Made by a program: the position numbers and the translations under genes
The notes under the pieces: model-generated
What the model was told of the DNA's origin: nothing
Database searches by the model: none
The model's input: the letters and a program-made list of their open reading frames with translations, nothing else
Part shown: piece after piece, positions 19,991 to 29,200 of the stretch
How positions within the stretch are numbered: position 1 is the stretch's first letter
Layout of the letters: every line of letters begins with the position of its first letter
DNA from: Mycobacterium sp. IS-1496
GTDB taxonomy: Bacteria; Actinomycetota; Actinomycetes; Mycobacteriales; Mycobacteriaceae
Reading direction: 5' to 3'
NCBI RefSeq assembly: GCF_001499995.1
Contig: NZ_LQIU01000076.1
Span: 100,986-164,985, forward strand
Length of the DNA stretch: 64,000 nt

Positions 19991-20881
19991 GTGACCCCAT
20001 CGGACTTCGGCCCAGAGAAGGGACCTGACCTGCCGCCGTTGCGCGACGCCGTGGTCGTCGCCGCGTTCGAGGGGTGGAACGACGCCGGCGACGCGGCCAG
20101 CGACGCGCTCGAGCACCTCGACGCGATCTGGGAGGCCGAACCGATCGCCGAGATCGACGACGAGTCGTACTACGACTACCAGGTCAACCGTCCGGTGATC
20201 CGCCAGGTCGACGGGGTGACCCGTGAGCTGGTGTGGCCCTCGATGCGGATCTCGCACTGCCGGCCGCCCGGCGCCGAGCGCGACATCGTGCTCATGCACG
20301 GGGTGGAACCCAACATGCGCTGGCGCACGTTCTGCGCGGAGTTGCTGAACATCGCCGACAAGCTCAACGTGCAGACGGTCGTCATCCTGGGGGCGCTGCT
20401 CGCCGACACCCCGCACACCAGGCCGGTGCCGGTGTCCGGGGCGGCGTACTCCCCCGAGTCGGCGAAGTTCTTCGGGCTCGAGGAGACCCGCTACGAGGGT
20501 CCGACCGGTATCGCCGGGGTGTTCCAGGACGCCTGCGTGCAGGCCGGGATCCCGGCCGTGACGTTCTGGGCGGCCGTTCCCCACTACGTGTCGCAGCCGC
20601 CGAACCCGAAGGCCACCGTCGCGCTGCTGCGCCGCGTCGAGGACGTGCTCGACATCGAGGTCCCGCTCGCCGATCTGCCGACGCAGGCCGAGGAGTGGGA
20701 GGAGGCGGTCACCGAGATGACCGCCGAGGACGACGAGATCGCCGAATACGTGGCCTCGCTCGAACAGCGCGGCGACGCGGAGGTCGACATGACCGAGGTG
20801 CTCGGCAAGATCGACGGCGATGCGCTGGCCGCAGAGTTCGAGCGGTACCTCCGCAGGCGCGGTCCCGGCTTCAGGAGTTAG
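19991..20881 (+). CDS. PAC2-family protein (Rv2125-like)
   Basis: 296-residue protein of the PAC2 family, which in archaea and eukaryotes contains proteasome-assembly chaperones and in actinobacteria is of uncertain role. Seen: VVAAFEGWNDAGDAASDALEHL at the start, a central VVILGALLADTPHTRPVPV strand-loop, GIAGVFQDACVQAGIPAVTFWAAVPHYV, and an acidic helical C-terminus (residues about 225-296). H37Rv Rv2125 stands in the same place next to metH. Its closeness to mpa in the same chromosomal block is notable, but a bacterial proteasome role is not established. Confidence 0.88.
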   Translation: MTPSDFGPEKGPDLPPLRDAVVVAAFEGWNDAGDAASDALEHLDAIWEAEPIAEIDDESYYDYQVNRPVIRQVDGVTRELVWPSMRISHCRPPGAERDIVLMHGVEPNMRWRTFCAELLNIADKLNVQTVVILGALLADTPHTRPVPVSGAAYSPESAKFFGLEETRYEGPTGIAGVFQDACVQAGIPAVTFWAAVPHYVSQPPNPKATVALLRRVEDVLDIEVPLADLPTQAEEWEEAVTEMTAEDDEIAEYVASLEQRGDAEVDMTEVLGKIDGDALAAEFERYLRRRGPGFRS

Positions 20882-20929
20882 ATCTCTGTGCGCCAACGCT
20901 TTTCCTTGGCATCGCGACGCTCGGAGCGC

Positions 20930-22237
20930 CTAGTTGTTGGTCGTTGGTGGAGGGGGTTGGTATGGCGGGTACCACCACCAGTCGGCGCGCTCCCCGGTAG
21001 GACCTCGGTAGGGGGCGACGGTGGGCGGGGGCTGATTCGGGGGGCGCGCGAGTGAACCAGCTCCGAGTGTTCGGCCGGTGCCGTCGGTGACGGTGAGTCG
21101 GGAGGCGGGTCCGGTGATGGTGATGACGCCTTTGTGGTGCAGCCGGTGGTGGTAGGGACAGACCAGCACGAGGTTGTCCAGGTCGGTGCGGCCGCCGTCT
21201 TCCCAGTGCCGGAGGTGGTGGGCGTGCAGACCGCGGGTGGCCCCGCAGCCGGGGACCGCGCAGGTGGGGTGGCGGTGTTCCAGGGCGCGGCGCAGCCGGC
21301 GGCTGATCAGCCGGGTGGCGCGCCCCGAGCCGATGGGCTGGCCGGCGCGTTCGAACCACACCTCGCAGGTGGCGTCACAGGTCAGATAGCGGCGGTCGGC
21401 ATCCGAGAGCAGCGGCCCCAGGTGCAGGGCGGCGATACGGTCTGTGAGGTCGAGGTGCACGACCACGGTGGTGCGATGCCCGTGCGGGCGGCGGGCGGCC
21501 TCGGCGTCCCACCCGGCCTCGACCAGGCTATTGAACGCATCGCCCAGGGTGGGGAACGGCGGCCGCCCCGCTGACGGGCCCGTGCCCGGGCTGTCGGTGT
21601 CGTGGTCGTGTTTCCACTGGGCGACCAACCCGTCGTGATGGGACTGCAGGGCGGCGTCGAACGCCGCCGCCTCGGCATGCGGCATCGCGATGTGCCAGTA
21701 GGTGTACTGCTCGTCGGAGGTCTTGGTGATCGACGCCTGCGGGACCGGCTCGGGAGCAGGCGCGGGCGGGATGTCAGTGTCGGCTTGAGGTTCGGGTGCG
21801 GGTTCGGGTTCGGGTCGGGGTTCGAGTTTGATCGCGGTTCGCAGCTGGTTGACCGTGGCGCTTCGGGCCAGCTCGGCGTAGTGCTCATCTGACCCTTCCC
21901 CCGCCCCGTCGGCGATGACCCCGACCTGATCCAGCGACAGCCGCCCCTCCCGCAGTGCCTGCACGCATCGGGGGAACTCCGCGATCCGGTGGGCGATGGC
22001 GGCGATGGTCTTACCGTTCCTCGACGAGGACCCGGTCTTCCAGGCCATCAGATGCGCCACCGACTTCGCACCCGTCATCCCACACAGTTCGTCGTGGTCG
22101 ATCTCGGCGGCGATCTCCACCAGACGCCCATCGATCGCGTTGCGCTGACCGGTCAACTCCGCCAACTCCTCGAACAACACCTCGAGCCGGTCGACAGGGC
22201 GCACCACCACCGCGCCGGACGCCAAGCTCGAGGACAT
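20930..22237 (-). CDS. DUF222/HNH endonuclease domain protein (13E12-repeat family)
   Basis: 435-residue protein of the REP13E12 family that is abundant in mycobacteria. N-terminal DUF222 helical domain (about 1-270, including SLDQVGVIADGAGEGSDEHYAELA), a Pro/Glu-rich linker (about 150-180), and a C-terminal HNH nuclease: CAVPGCGATRGLHAHHLRHW...DLDNLVLVCPYHHRLHH, with both zinc Cys pairs and catalytic histidines intact. ATG at 22237 (MSSSLAS) is favoured because upstream codons have non-coding character. These genes are often mobile and mark variable sites; this one lies at the left edge of the accessory island. Confidence 0.88.
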   Translation of the reverse strand: MSSSLASGAVVVRPVDRLEVLFEELAELTGQRNAIDGRLVEIAAEIDHDELCGMTGAKSVAHLMAWKTGSSSRNGKTIAAIAHRIAEFPRCVQALREGRLSLDQVGVIADGAGEGSDEHYAELARSATVNQLRTAIKLEPRPEPEPAPEPQADTDIPPAPAPEPVPQASITKTSDEQYTYWHIAMPHAEAAAFDAALQSHHDGLVAQWKHDHDTDSPGTGPSAGRPPFPTLGDAFNSLVEAGWDAEAARRPHGHRTTVVVHLDLTDRIAALHLGPLLSDADRRYLTCDATCEVWFERAGQPIGSGRATRLISRRLRRALEHRHPTCAVPGCGATRGLHAHHLRHWEDGGRTDLDNLVLVCPYHHRLHHKGVITITGPASRLTVTDGTGRTLGAGSLARPPNQPPPTVAPYRGPTGERADWWWYPPYQPPPPTTNN

Positions 22238-22657
22238 GACCCCATACAACCAGGGGGGTCTGACATTTAGGGCGTCCGGCGAGGGTGCCGAAGGCGACGC
22301 CCGGAGTGGGGTTCTCCGGACTGAGTATTCACCAACGGCCACAACGGTTTTCGACGGCCACCCGTAACTGGGAGCAATCGAAAGCCTCGTCATCGGCACA
22401 GCGGTCGATCAGCTGAACCGCCGGCCCGACCGCATCCGTCGGTGTCCGTCCACGGCGCGGCAAGAAGCGCTGTTCTCGGCGTGTCGCTCTAACGATCACG
22501 ACGCCTATGCCGCTGCTCACGGCCCGCCTACATATCTTTGATGGCTCACCAGCTCGGGAACCGACATCCTGCCCCCAAGCACCGCGATGGCAGGGTTCCA
22601 GTCAGTTGCCGCAGAAGTGGCGTTGCTGCGGTGACTGCTGGCTCTACGGTGGAGGGC
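22238..22657. other. Intergenic region, no gene recognised
   Basis: 420 bases between the HNH gene and the GIY-YIG pseudogene. A minus-strand open segment of about 60 codons (22329-22520) shows no recognisable motif. No tRNA, repeat or attachment-site copy was found by eye. It may contain the left boundary of the island. Confidence 0.4.
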
Positions 22658-23551
22658 GTGACAGCACGGCATTCCGACGTCGCGGGGTTGACTCTCGGCC
22701 ACGTCCTGACCAGCCTGGGCGCCGAGCACGATCCGCCGATCGGCCTGCAGGACATCCGCATCATCCGGCACAGCTTCAACACCGGAGAACAGGAGAGCTT
22801 GCGCGGACCGCAGGATCTGACCGAGGAGCGCGTCCGCGACTACACTCGCTCACAAGGTATCTCGCCGCGGCAGTTTCCCCGTGATCCGGAGCCCTAATGG
22901 GTTCTGCTCGTCGCCGACGGCCAGCGACGGTCCCGGCTCTGGGGAACGTTCGAGAACCTCGGCGAGGTCGCCGCCGAACAGACGACCACGAACCGCTTCT
23001 TCGACCTTCGCCGCCATAACTTCCTCGCGGCGCTGGTGAACCTGCTCGTCGTGGAGTGGGACACCCCACGCGTCTGGCATCGCCAGGCGACCAACGCCGC
23101 CCGCATGCCTGTCCTTGAGATCGCCGACCGAGACAAAGTGTCGTTCCCGGGGTTCGACCGAGTCCTGCTGACCTACCCCGAACTGGTCGAGATGGTGTCG
23201 GACGGCCGCTACGCCGACTGGCGGGCGGCGCTGTCACAGGTCCAAGGTATCTACCTGATCACCGACTCCTCCACCGGCAAGCACTACGTAGGCAAAGCCG
23301 CAGGTGCCGAGCGGATCCTGGGCCGCTGGAAGGACTACGCCCTAGACGGCCATGGCGGCAACCGGGCGCTGCGGGAACTGATCGTTGACAGCGCCGGCGT
23401 CGCCGCTGCCAAGACCGGCCACGCACACCACTTTTTGTTCAGCATCCTGCCAGTATTCGGGCCCAGCACCCCAGCCTCTGAAGTCGGCGACGCTGAATCC
23501 CAATACAAGAACGCATTGTTGACTCGCAAATTCGGGCTCAACCGCAACTGA
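22658..23551 (+). pseudogene. GIY-YIG nuclease family gene interrupted by an in-frame TAA
   Basis: A 297-codon frame with one internal stop. From a GTG at 22658 the first 79 codons run to TAA at 22895-22897, and the same frame continues without shift (WVLLVADGQRRSRLWG...) to 23551. The C-terminal half holds the GIY-YIG core: QGIYLITDSSTGKHYVGKAAG, then RWKDYALDGHGGN and the metal-binding Glu in ALRELI. The stop sits in DPEP-stop-WVLLV, where relatives have a residue such as Tyr, so a single-base change of TAC or TAT would explain it. Upstream GTG at 22631 and ATG at 22538 are possible starts. Probably inactive unless the stop is read through. Confidence 0.75.
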
Positions 23552-23858
23552 CGACAAGGTGCACTGGTTCAGCTCAGCTGCCGGCCGGCAAACTCCTCGA
23601 TCTGGCTTGTCCACGCGGAACCCGGACGAGACAGGTCAGCAATGCGGGTTTGCCAACTGGCGTTAAGGCGAAAGGGCCGGATGCCAGAAATCCCGGACAT
23701 CTGTTCTCTGGTCACGACTCTGTGAGCCCGCGAAGGAGGACGCCCACTCAGCCCCGTTTATAGGCAGAACCGACATAAGCGACCAGCACATCGTCCCACG
23801 GAGCGCACCGCGGTCGCTGGTCCAGAGCGTGAGCGGAACTCCTGTCCTACGCTCCTAC
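23552..23858. other. Intergenic region, no gene recognised
   Basis: 307 bases between the convergent GIY-YIG pseudogene and PD-(D/E)XK gene. No open frame with coding character, repeat or RNA was recognised. It may hold terminators for both, but no strong hairpin with a T-run was seen. Confidence 0.4.
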
Positions 23859-24473
23859 TTAGGCCTTATCGGTCAGCTCCATAATTGCCTTTCTGAGGCT
23901 TGGCGCGAAATCATCGGTAACCCGTTCGCGGGCGAGCCATGGTCTGGTTAAGCCGCAGTCGACAAAAGTTTGATCGTGTGTCAGGTAGACTCCGGATTGA
24001 TCGACCACTACGCACACACCGTGCTGTTTCGGAAAGTACTCTGTGTCTGATTTCTTACGGATGGTGGGCGCAAATCTGTCAACTCTTAGGTATTTACCGA
24101 TCTGGCCGAGAAGGTCGCTTTCTGTAAGTATGTTCAGTTTTGCCTCAATGGGAATCCATCGCCCACCTACCATTACAAAGTAGTCAGCTCGCCCCGTGGT
24201 CTTACCATATCTCGATGTAACACATTCCTCCAATATCGGAGTTCGTGGATCCTTGATGTCCCCAAGTAGGTAATCGATGAAGTACTCACGTACAAGCTCC
24301 TCGTTGAGGAATCGCGCCTGCGGGGAGGCAACCACCTGTCGCCAGTTCTCCTTCGAGATATCTTGGAAAGCGACTTCACTAATCTCAGCACGCTCTAGGA
24401 AGTCTGGAATGCTGTTGCCCCGCTGGATGAGTTCCCTGATGGCCCCGAAGTTTCGCTTGTAGAGCGGGGTCAC
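23859..24473 (-). CDS. PD-(D/E)XK nuclease-like protein, probable 3' half of a split gene
   Basis: 204 residues starting at GTG. Predicted nuclease core: E59/E60 helix (LNEELVREYF), Asp97 in TGRADYFVMV, and E110-A-K112 in RWIPIEAKLNIL, then the QIGKYLR helix: an apparently intact D-ExK site. The segment opens mid-domain and, in the same reading frame, is separated from the upstream open frame (24489-25010) only by a TAA and five sense codons. It is A+T-richer than core genes. It may be expressed separately from the GTG, or be the remnant of one longer protein. No specific family recognised. Confidence 0.6.
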   Translation of the reverse strand: MTPLYKRNFGAIRELIQRGNSIPDFLERAEISEVAFQDISKENWRQVVASPQARFLNEELVREYFIDYLLGDIKDPRTPILEECVTSRYGKTTGRADYFVMVGGRWIPIEAKLNILTESDLLGQIGKYLRVDRFAPTIRKKSDTEYFPKQHGVCVVVDQSGVYLTHDQTFVDCGLTRPWLARERVTDDFAPSLRKAIMELTDKA

Positions 24474-24488
24474 GGTGTTCTGTCCAAT

Positions 24489-25010
24489 TTAGAAGTGCAG
24501 ACCAAAATCGCTTGAATGTAGGGGCTTCTCAAAAACGCTAACCTGATTGAACGGGACGAAGCTACGGCTACTAAAGTGAAAGGTCTCTTCTTTCGCGTAG
24601 TATGTCGCGCTTCCTTGCACGGGCGCACACGCGAAGATGCAACTCTCTACGCCTGTCGACAGCACGAGGTTCCGTTCAAGAGTTTCGATGGTTTCGACAT
24701 TCGAACCTGGTCGAGTTGATTCACACCTTCGCAGCTCCTTAAGCAGCCGCCTGATTTTCTTGTGGCCTCGATTCGTATGATAAAAGAACAACACGTCGCC
24801 TTCGGTCATCCATCGTGCCGCAGTCCATTCGACGAATTCGCTATTCAGTTCCCCGAAATTCAGAATTATTTCGAGATCGGTAAGCTGCCTGCCCGGGGCA
24901 AAACCTTCATTTTTCTCGAACATAAATTCGAGATCCTCCACGGACTCCGGAAATCCGATACTCGTGACACATGATTGAACAAATCTAGGTTCCATGAACT
25001 GCTCTCCCAA
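24489..25010 (-). CDS. Hypothetical protein, probable 5' half of a split nuclease gene
   Basis: 173 residues, not recognised. It is mixed alpha/beta with ARWMTEGDVLFFYHTNRGHKK (a strand followed by a basic turn) and ends FEKPLHSSDFGLHF before TAA at 24489. The same frame continues as IGQNTV and then the PD-(D/E)XK segment, and the text across the stop reads like a continuous sensor-plus-nuclease protein of about 384 residues. Codon use differs from the core (many A/T third positions). Start at 25010; an internal ATG (MEPRF) five codons on is equally possible. Confidence 0.5.
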   Translation of the reverse strand: MGEQFMEPRFVQSCVTSIGFPESVEDLEFMFEKNEGFAPGRQLTDLEIILNFGELNSEFVEWTAARWMTEGDVLFFYHTNRGHKKIRRLLKELRRCESTRPGSNVETIETLERNLVLSTGVESCIFACAPVQGSATYYAKEETFHFSSRSFVPFNQVSVFEKPLHSSDFGLHF

Positions 25011-25292
25011 TCACTCAAAGTGGAATCATGGAGGTGCATCGCCTCCAATCGGTCTTAAGCTCTCAAGCCCCGCCTCCTTGGGTAATGTCCGAAGAGGCCG
25101 AGGACAAGGACTGTAGGTCGGCCAACTGCTTCCGTCATCGGGTGGCCTGACCGGGACGGCGAGGCTCTTCGGGCTGGCGGTACTTACGCCCTCATGACAG
25201 CAGGCCGCCGCTCACAGTGCGAACGCTGTACTCGCCCTCACTGGGCGGCGGCGGAGAAGCCTACTTCTTGTTGGCCGGGCCGACTGGACGGA

Positions 25293-25460
25293 TCATGCCA
25301 TCGCCACTTGGGTCGCAGCCGCCGGGGCACCGACCTCGCTGTTCCAACGGGTGCGGCCGCCTTCACCTCGATAGTGCGGCCCGAGCGTCCCATCGTCGCG
25401 AACCGTAACGCGGTTGCCGCACTCGACGCACTCCGCACGCTGCGGGCGTCGCTTGGCCAT
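25293..25460 (-). CDS. Small CxxC protein (zinc-ribbon-like), 55 residues
   Basis: Short gene found by reading the strand directly: ATG at 25460 preceded by GGAG six bases upstream, stop TGA at 25293. The protein begins MAKRRPQRAECVECGN, giving one CxxC knuckle, then a basic and Gly-rich middle (DDGTLGPHYRGEGGR) and an Ala-rich tail. It resembles the small half-ribbon proteins encoded on actinobacterial phages and islands. It follows the 84-residue gene on the same strand. Only one Cys pair is present, so metal binding would need a dimer or is absent. Confidence 0.45.
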   Translation of the reverse strand: MAKRRPQRAECVECGNRVTVRDDGTLGPHYRGEGGRTRWNSEVGAPAAATQVAMA

Positions 25461-25543
25461 CTCGTCTCCGAACTAATTCTCACGGCGCCTTTTTCGTCCC
25501 TCCGGGCATCTACAGGAGACTGGCTGTCCCTCCCGGTGCCAGT

Positions 25544-25798
25544 TCACGGGTGAACACGGAGGCTCTCTGGTGGTGTCGGTGGGTTGATCGGGTTACCGAC
25601 GGGAATCCCGCGCGTGACACAACCGTCTGGGAGCACAATCCACACACAGTCGTCGACGGGCATGTCCCTGGCATCGCGTTCGCTGACGTACCAGAGACCG
25701 TCGTGCATCGATCCAGCCGGCGCCTGGCGGGCCCTGTAGCGGTGCGGTGCCAGCCCACGCTCGGCCGCGACCGCCGCGATCGCCTCGGAATTGTTCAT
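25544..25798 (-). CDS. Hypothetical small protein, 84 residues
   Basis: Open frame with a very good ribosome site (AGAGGAGGG, six bases before ATG 25798) and codon use typical of actinobacteria. Sequence starts MNNSEAIAAVAAERG, has a WYVSERDARDMP segment and a hydrophobic CVWIVLPDGCV strand; the last 20 residues are Pro-rich. No family recognised. Together with the CxxC gene downstream it forms a two-gene unit in the decayed left part of the island. Confidence 0.5.
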   Translation of the reverse strand: MNNSEAIAAVAAERGLAPHRYRARQAPAGSMHDGLWYVSERDARDMPVDDCVWIVLPDGCVTRGIPVGNPINPPTPPESLRVHP

Positions 25799-25901
25799 GT
25801 GGACCCTCCTCTAACCTGCCGTGCCCTCGCCGGCCTTCTGCACCGCCGTCAGTAATCGGGCGTTGACCTCTGGCCGTGCCGGTCACGATAGGCGCTGCAG
25901 C

Positions 25902-26262
25902 CGACAAAGCTGTGCTTGTAGGCGATGATCCGAGTGCGTGCTGATGGCCGCAAAGAAATGGTGCGATCACCGACGGCTATCGGGAGTCCAGCCAGTCGTG
26001 CGCCGATCTGCTGCGCGGCTGCAAACGCCGTGTCATGACCGCCCCGGTGTTGGCTGTCGGTGACGGGGCGCCCTGGGGTTCTGAAAGGCGGTCCGGGAGG
26101 TGTTCCCGGCCACCAAGAGCACCGCTGCTGGTTTCACGATCAAGCTCATCGACGCCGCACAGTGGCCCGTTGGCGGTCCGTCAACGGGCCCACACCTGGT
26201 CGCTCTGGTCCCGCCCCGGCGCGGGCTTCCACAAAGGCAAACTGCTTGACCGCCCCACCGAC
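25902..26262 (+). mobile_element. IS256/mutator-family transposase relic
   Basis: Fragments of a mutator-type transposase in shifting frames: RVRADGRKEM, then ITDGYRESSQSCADLLRGCKRR and APVLAVGDGA (region around a catalytic Asp), then KAVREVFPAT. It then jumps, through an internal deletion of roughly a hundred or more codons, to IKLIDAAQ and the C-terminal VNGPHLVALVRAGAGFHKGKLLDRP-type sequence (in broken frame). At least two frameshifts, a TGA where Trp is expected and the deletion make it inactive. No terminal inverted repeats were found. It marks past transposition into the island next to the NO VEIN-like gene. Confidence 0.7.
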
Positions 26263-26294
26263 ATCCCACCATCGCAGCCGGCCTCGGACGGCGG

Positions 26295-29200
26295 TCAGCA
26301 TACCGGAACGGAGGTCGCCTGAAACACTCCATCCGCAGGTATTGACAACTCCTCGGCGCCTCCCCGCGAATAGTCGAATTGGCAGCTGTACCGAAGACCT
26401 TTACCTATGAGGGAGTACTTGCCTCGCCCGGCAGTTGAGAGCGGGTTGGGTACCCGAAGAATTCGGCGCCGGTCACTATCCCGGGCCTCGCTCACCAGAA
26501 GCAGCTCGTACCGGTTTCCATGTTGTTGTGCAGCACGGACTTCCGTCTCACCCAGCATGAATTCGGCTGCACCGCTGATGTCACCGCTGAACGCCTTCAC
26601 TTCGAAGTACCGCTTCTGGCGCGATTGCGTTTCTACCTGAAAGTCAAATCCGTAGGAATCAGAGCCTACGTCACCGCCCTGAATGATGTTGCGGTAACCG
26701 GAGACCCATTCGACTTTCGGGTAGCGGCGCTCGAGCCACAGCTTCACTGCCGCCTCGCCAGCCAACCCGATAGCCACCCGTTGCTCGTCGCTCAAATCCC
26801 TGCTTGTCGGTGCCGCGACTGCGGCCTTGGCGGGACGGTTGCCGCCGCCGTGAGCGGCGTTCGACGGAACAACCCTCAGCGTCAGCTTCTCTGCATAATC
26901 TAGCGTCGTTTCGGTGATCCCCTGCGCCACGGCCTCGGCGATCTGGCGGAGGTCTTGCAGGTTCGTCGACATCTCGCGCCCATCGACAGTGATGTGAGTG
27001 CGCTCGTAGCGAAGCCGCGCTCTTTCCTCGCTGTCGAACTCTTCGCGTGATAATAACTCATCCTCGGAAAGGTCCAGCTGGCTCAAGTCCAGAGTCGCTG
27101 GCATGCCATCGGGCCAGCCGAGCTCGTTCCTGATCATCTTGAAAAGAATTTCTTGGGTGAGGATCTGGAAGTCTGCGAGCTGACTGGCTTCCAGTGCGGC
27201 GCGACCGCCGAGGGTTGGTGCCTGCCACGCCGACGGCAGGCGGCGGTCGTTGCGCCGGGACCACGCCCGGACCCGCGGTTCAGTTTCGGCGAGAAGCACT
27301 TCGAGTGCGTTGTGGTTTTGTCGGCGCAGTTCATCAACTGGCGCTAGTTTGCAGACGGCGGTGAGATCACCGCTGGCCTCGTGGGTTCCCAGCCAATCTA
27401 CGACAAGCGCCGCGATTAGCTCGCGCGGCGGGATCGCGTACTCACTCAGCCAGTCGGGGTCGGGCAACAGGCCCTCCAAGTTCTTCGCGGCCGCGTACTC
27501 GCTCAGATCCGCTCCCAATTGCGCCCGGGGCGCATAGGCCTCCCGGAGCCTGTCGACTATTCCGGTTCGGTGGAGCTCTACATAGTCCGACAGGGCTCGG
27601 CTGTGTTGGTCGGGATGCGTCAGCGGAAGCTGTGTGGGGTTGGCATGAACGATGGCGGCGTTGAACCTTCGGAAATCCAACGACAGGCTGTCGCGCAGCT
27701 CCGAAAGCGATGTGTTCCTATGGCACAGTTCGATCAGTTCTTGCGCCGAAATCGGTAGCACGTCAACTATGGGGTCGAGGGCTGTTCCGAGCTCGGCAGC
27801 ATCGGTGACGTGCCGCACTCGGGTGTCGAACTCTTCGAGGTCGCCGTCTGAGGCAAAATAGCTGACCACGATTCTCAAGCGCGCGATGAGGTCCGCCACC
27901 GAACCACGCAATCCTGCCCGGGCCTCGGCCACTTGTTCAATGCTGATCTGCAGGGCCGCTGCGAGTTGGGTGTCACTGGGCGCGGAGTCGCCCTCCGGCT
28001 CGACCTGCCCGAGCCGGGTAAATACCAGAGCGAGGTGATCCGCGAGGTCTGGATTGTGGATGAGGGTTGCTATCGCAGGCGCACACTGTTCAAGCTCGTC
28101 ATACGTGCTCACCAGGGGGGGCCAGACGACGATCGTTGGGTCCGATTCACTCTCTAACGGAAGGCATTTCGTGTGCAGCGGAGGATCGATCTCGGAGCCT
28201 GCGACGATGAAACGGGTCGATTCCACGCGTACCACCCGGACTTTGCGTAGCCGCTGAAGGATCGTGTTGATGCTCTGGTCGGTTTGGCGGACGAAGGAAC
28301 CGGACTTGAACTCTGCAACGATTGCCACGATCGTCGCGATCCAGGGCCGGTCGTCGCCGACCAGGAGTGGGTAGTCGTCAGTCGGAATAATTCGTTGCTC
28401 GTCGCCGTAGACGTCGACAGCTATCTCTGATGTCAGCTTTACCTCGACGCCGTGATGCCTCATGAGGCTTGCGATCTGTGATCCCTTCGCAGCGTCGGCC
28501 AGCAGGACAGCTTGACCGGTGAGCCCGATCAACGATTGCTTGGTGGGGTCTGCCTCGTCCTGAACAAGTAGGTCCGATTCTTCTTCTTCCAGAGCGACGG
28601 ACTCCATGAGCCCGTTTTTGATGACGACGACGACGGGGGCGGTGTCCTCGTCCCACGGCCAGTCTTGTTCTCCGCGCAATTGGTTATCCCATGCCTGGCG
28701 GTACTGACGCTTGAACTGGGTAACACGTAAGGGGCTTACCCGGCCTTCCTCCAGGTACTTCGGCAGGTCGCGAAGCATATCTGCGCTGTAGCGCTCTGTT
28801 CCAAAGACTCGGACCCCTAGGTCTTCGATCCGTGCCCGGGTACGCGGTGTTTTAACGAGCTGGCCACGCAATGCGGCGGTGATGTGGGGTACGAAGTCCG
28901 GCAGTTGCGGCCCCTCGGCGGGTAGCCAGGCCTCGGCACAGGTGGCGAAGTCGTGCTCCGAATCGTCGTCGTGCCGGCGTCCGAGTGGCAGCCACGGCGC
29001 TCGACGAAGATAGGCCGCAGCCGGGGTGGCCCAGGAGTAGACGTTGTGCTCGTCCCTCGATCTACCCGGTCGATACACCTTGACGTTGAGTGCCTCGTCC
29101 GGCCAGGCATCTAGCCCTAGCGCAATCAGCTGTGCAAAGGTCTGCCTCGCTGCGTGGCCGAGCAATTCGATCTCGCCCGCGCCGGGAAGCAGGCTCAGCT

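Noticed and set aside
20882..22657. Second copy of the tRNA-Leu 3' end as a left attachment site
   Set aside because: No match to the T-arm/acceptor sequence was seen by eye in this stretch; a computed local alignment would be needed to exclude a degenerate copy.
25194..25855. Plus-strand open frames of about 100 codons in the decayed island part
   Set aside because: No ribosome sites or motifs; the minus strand carries two better-supported small genes in the same DNA.
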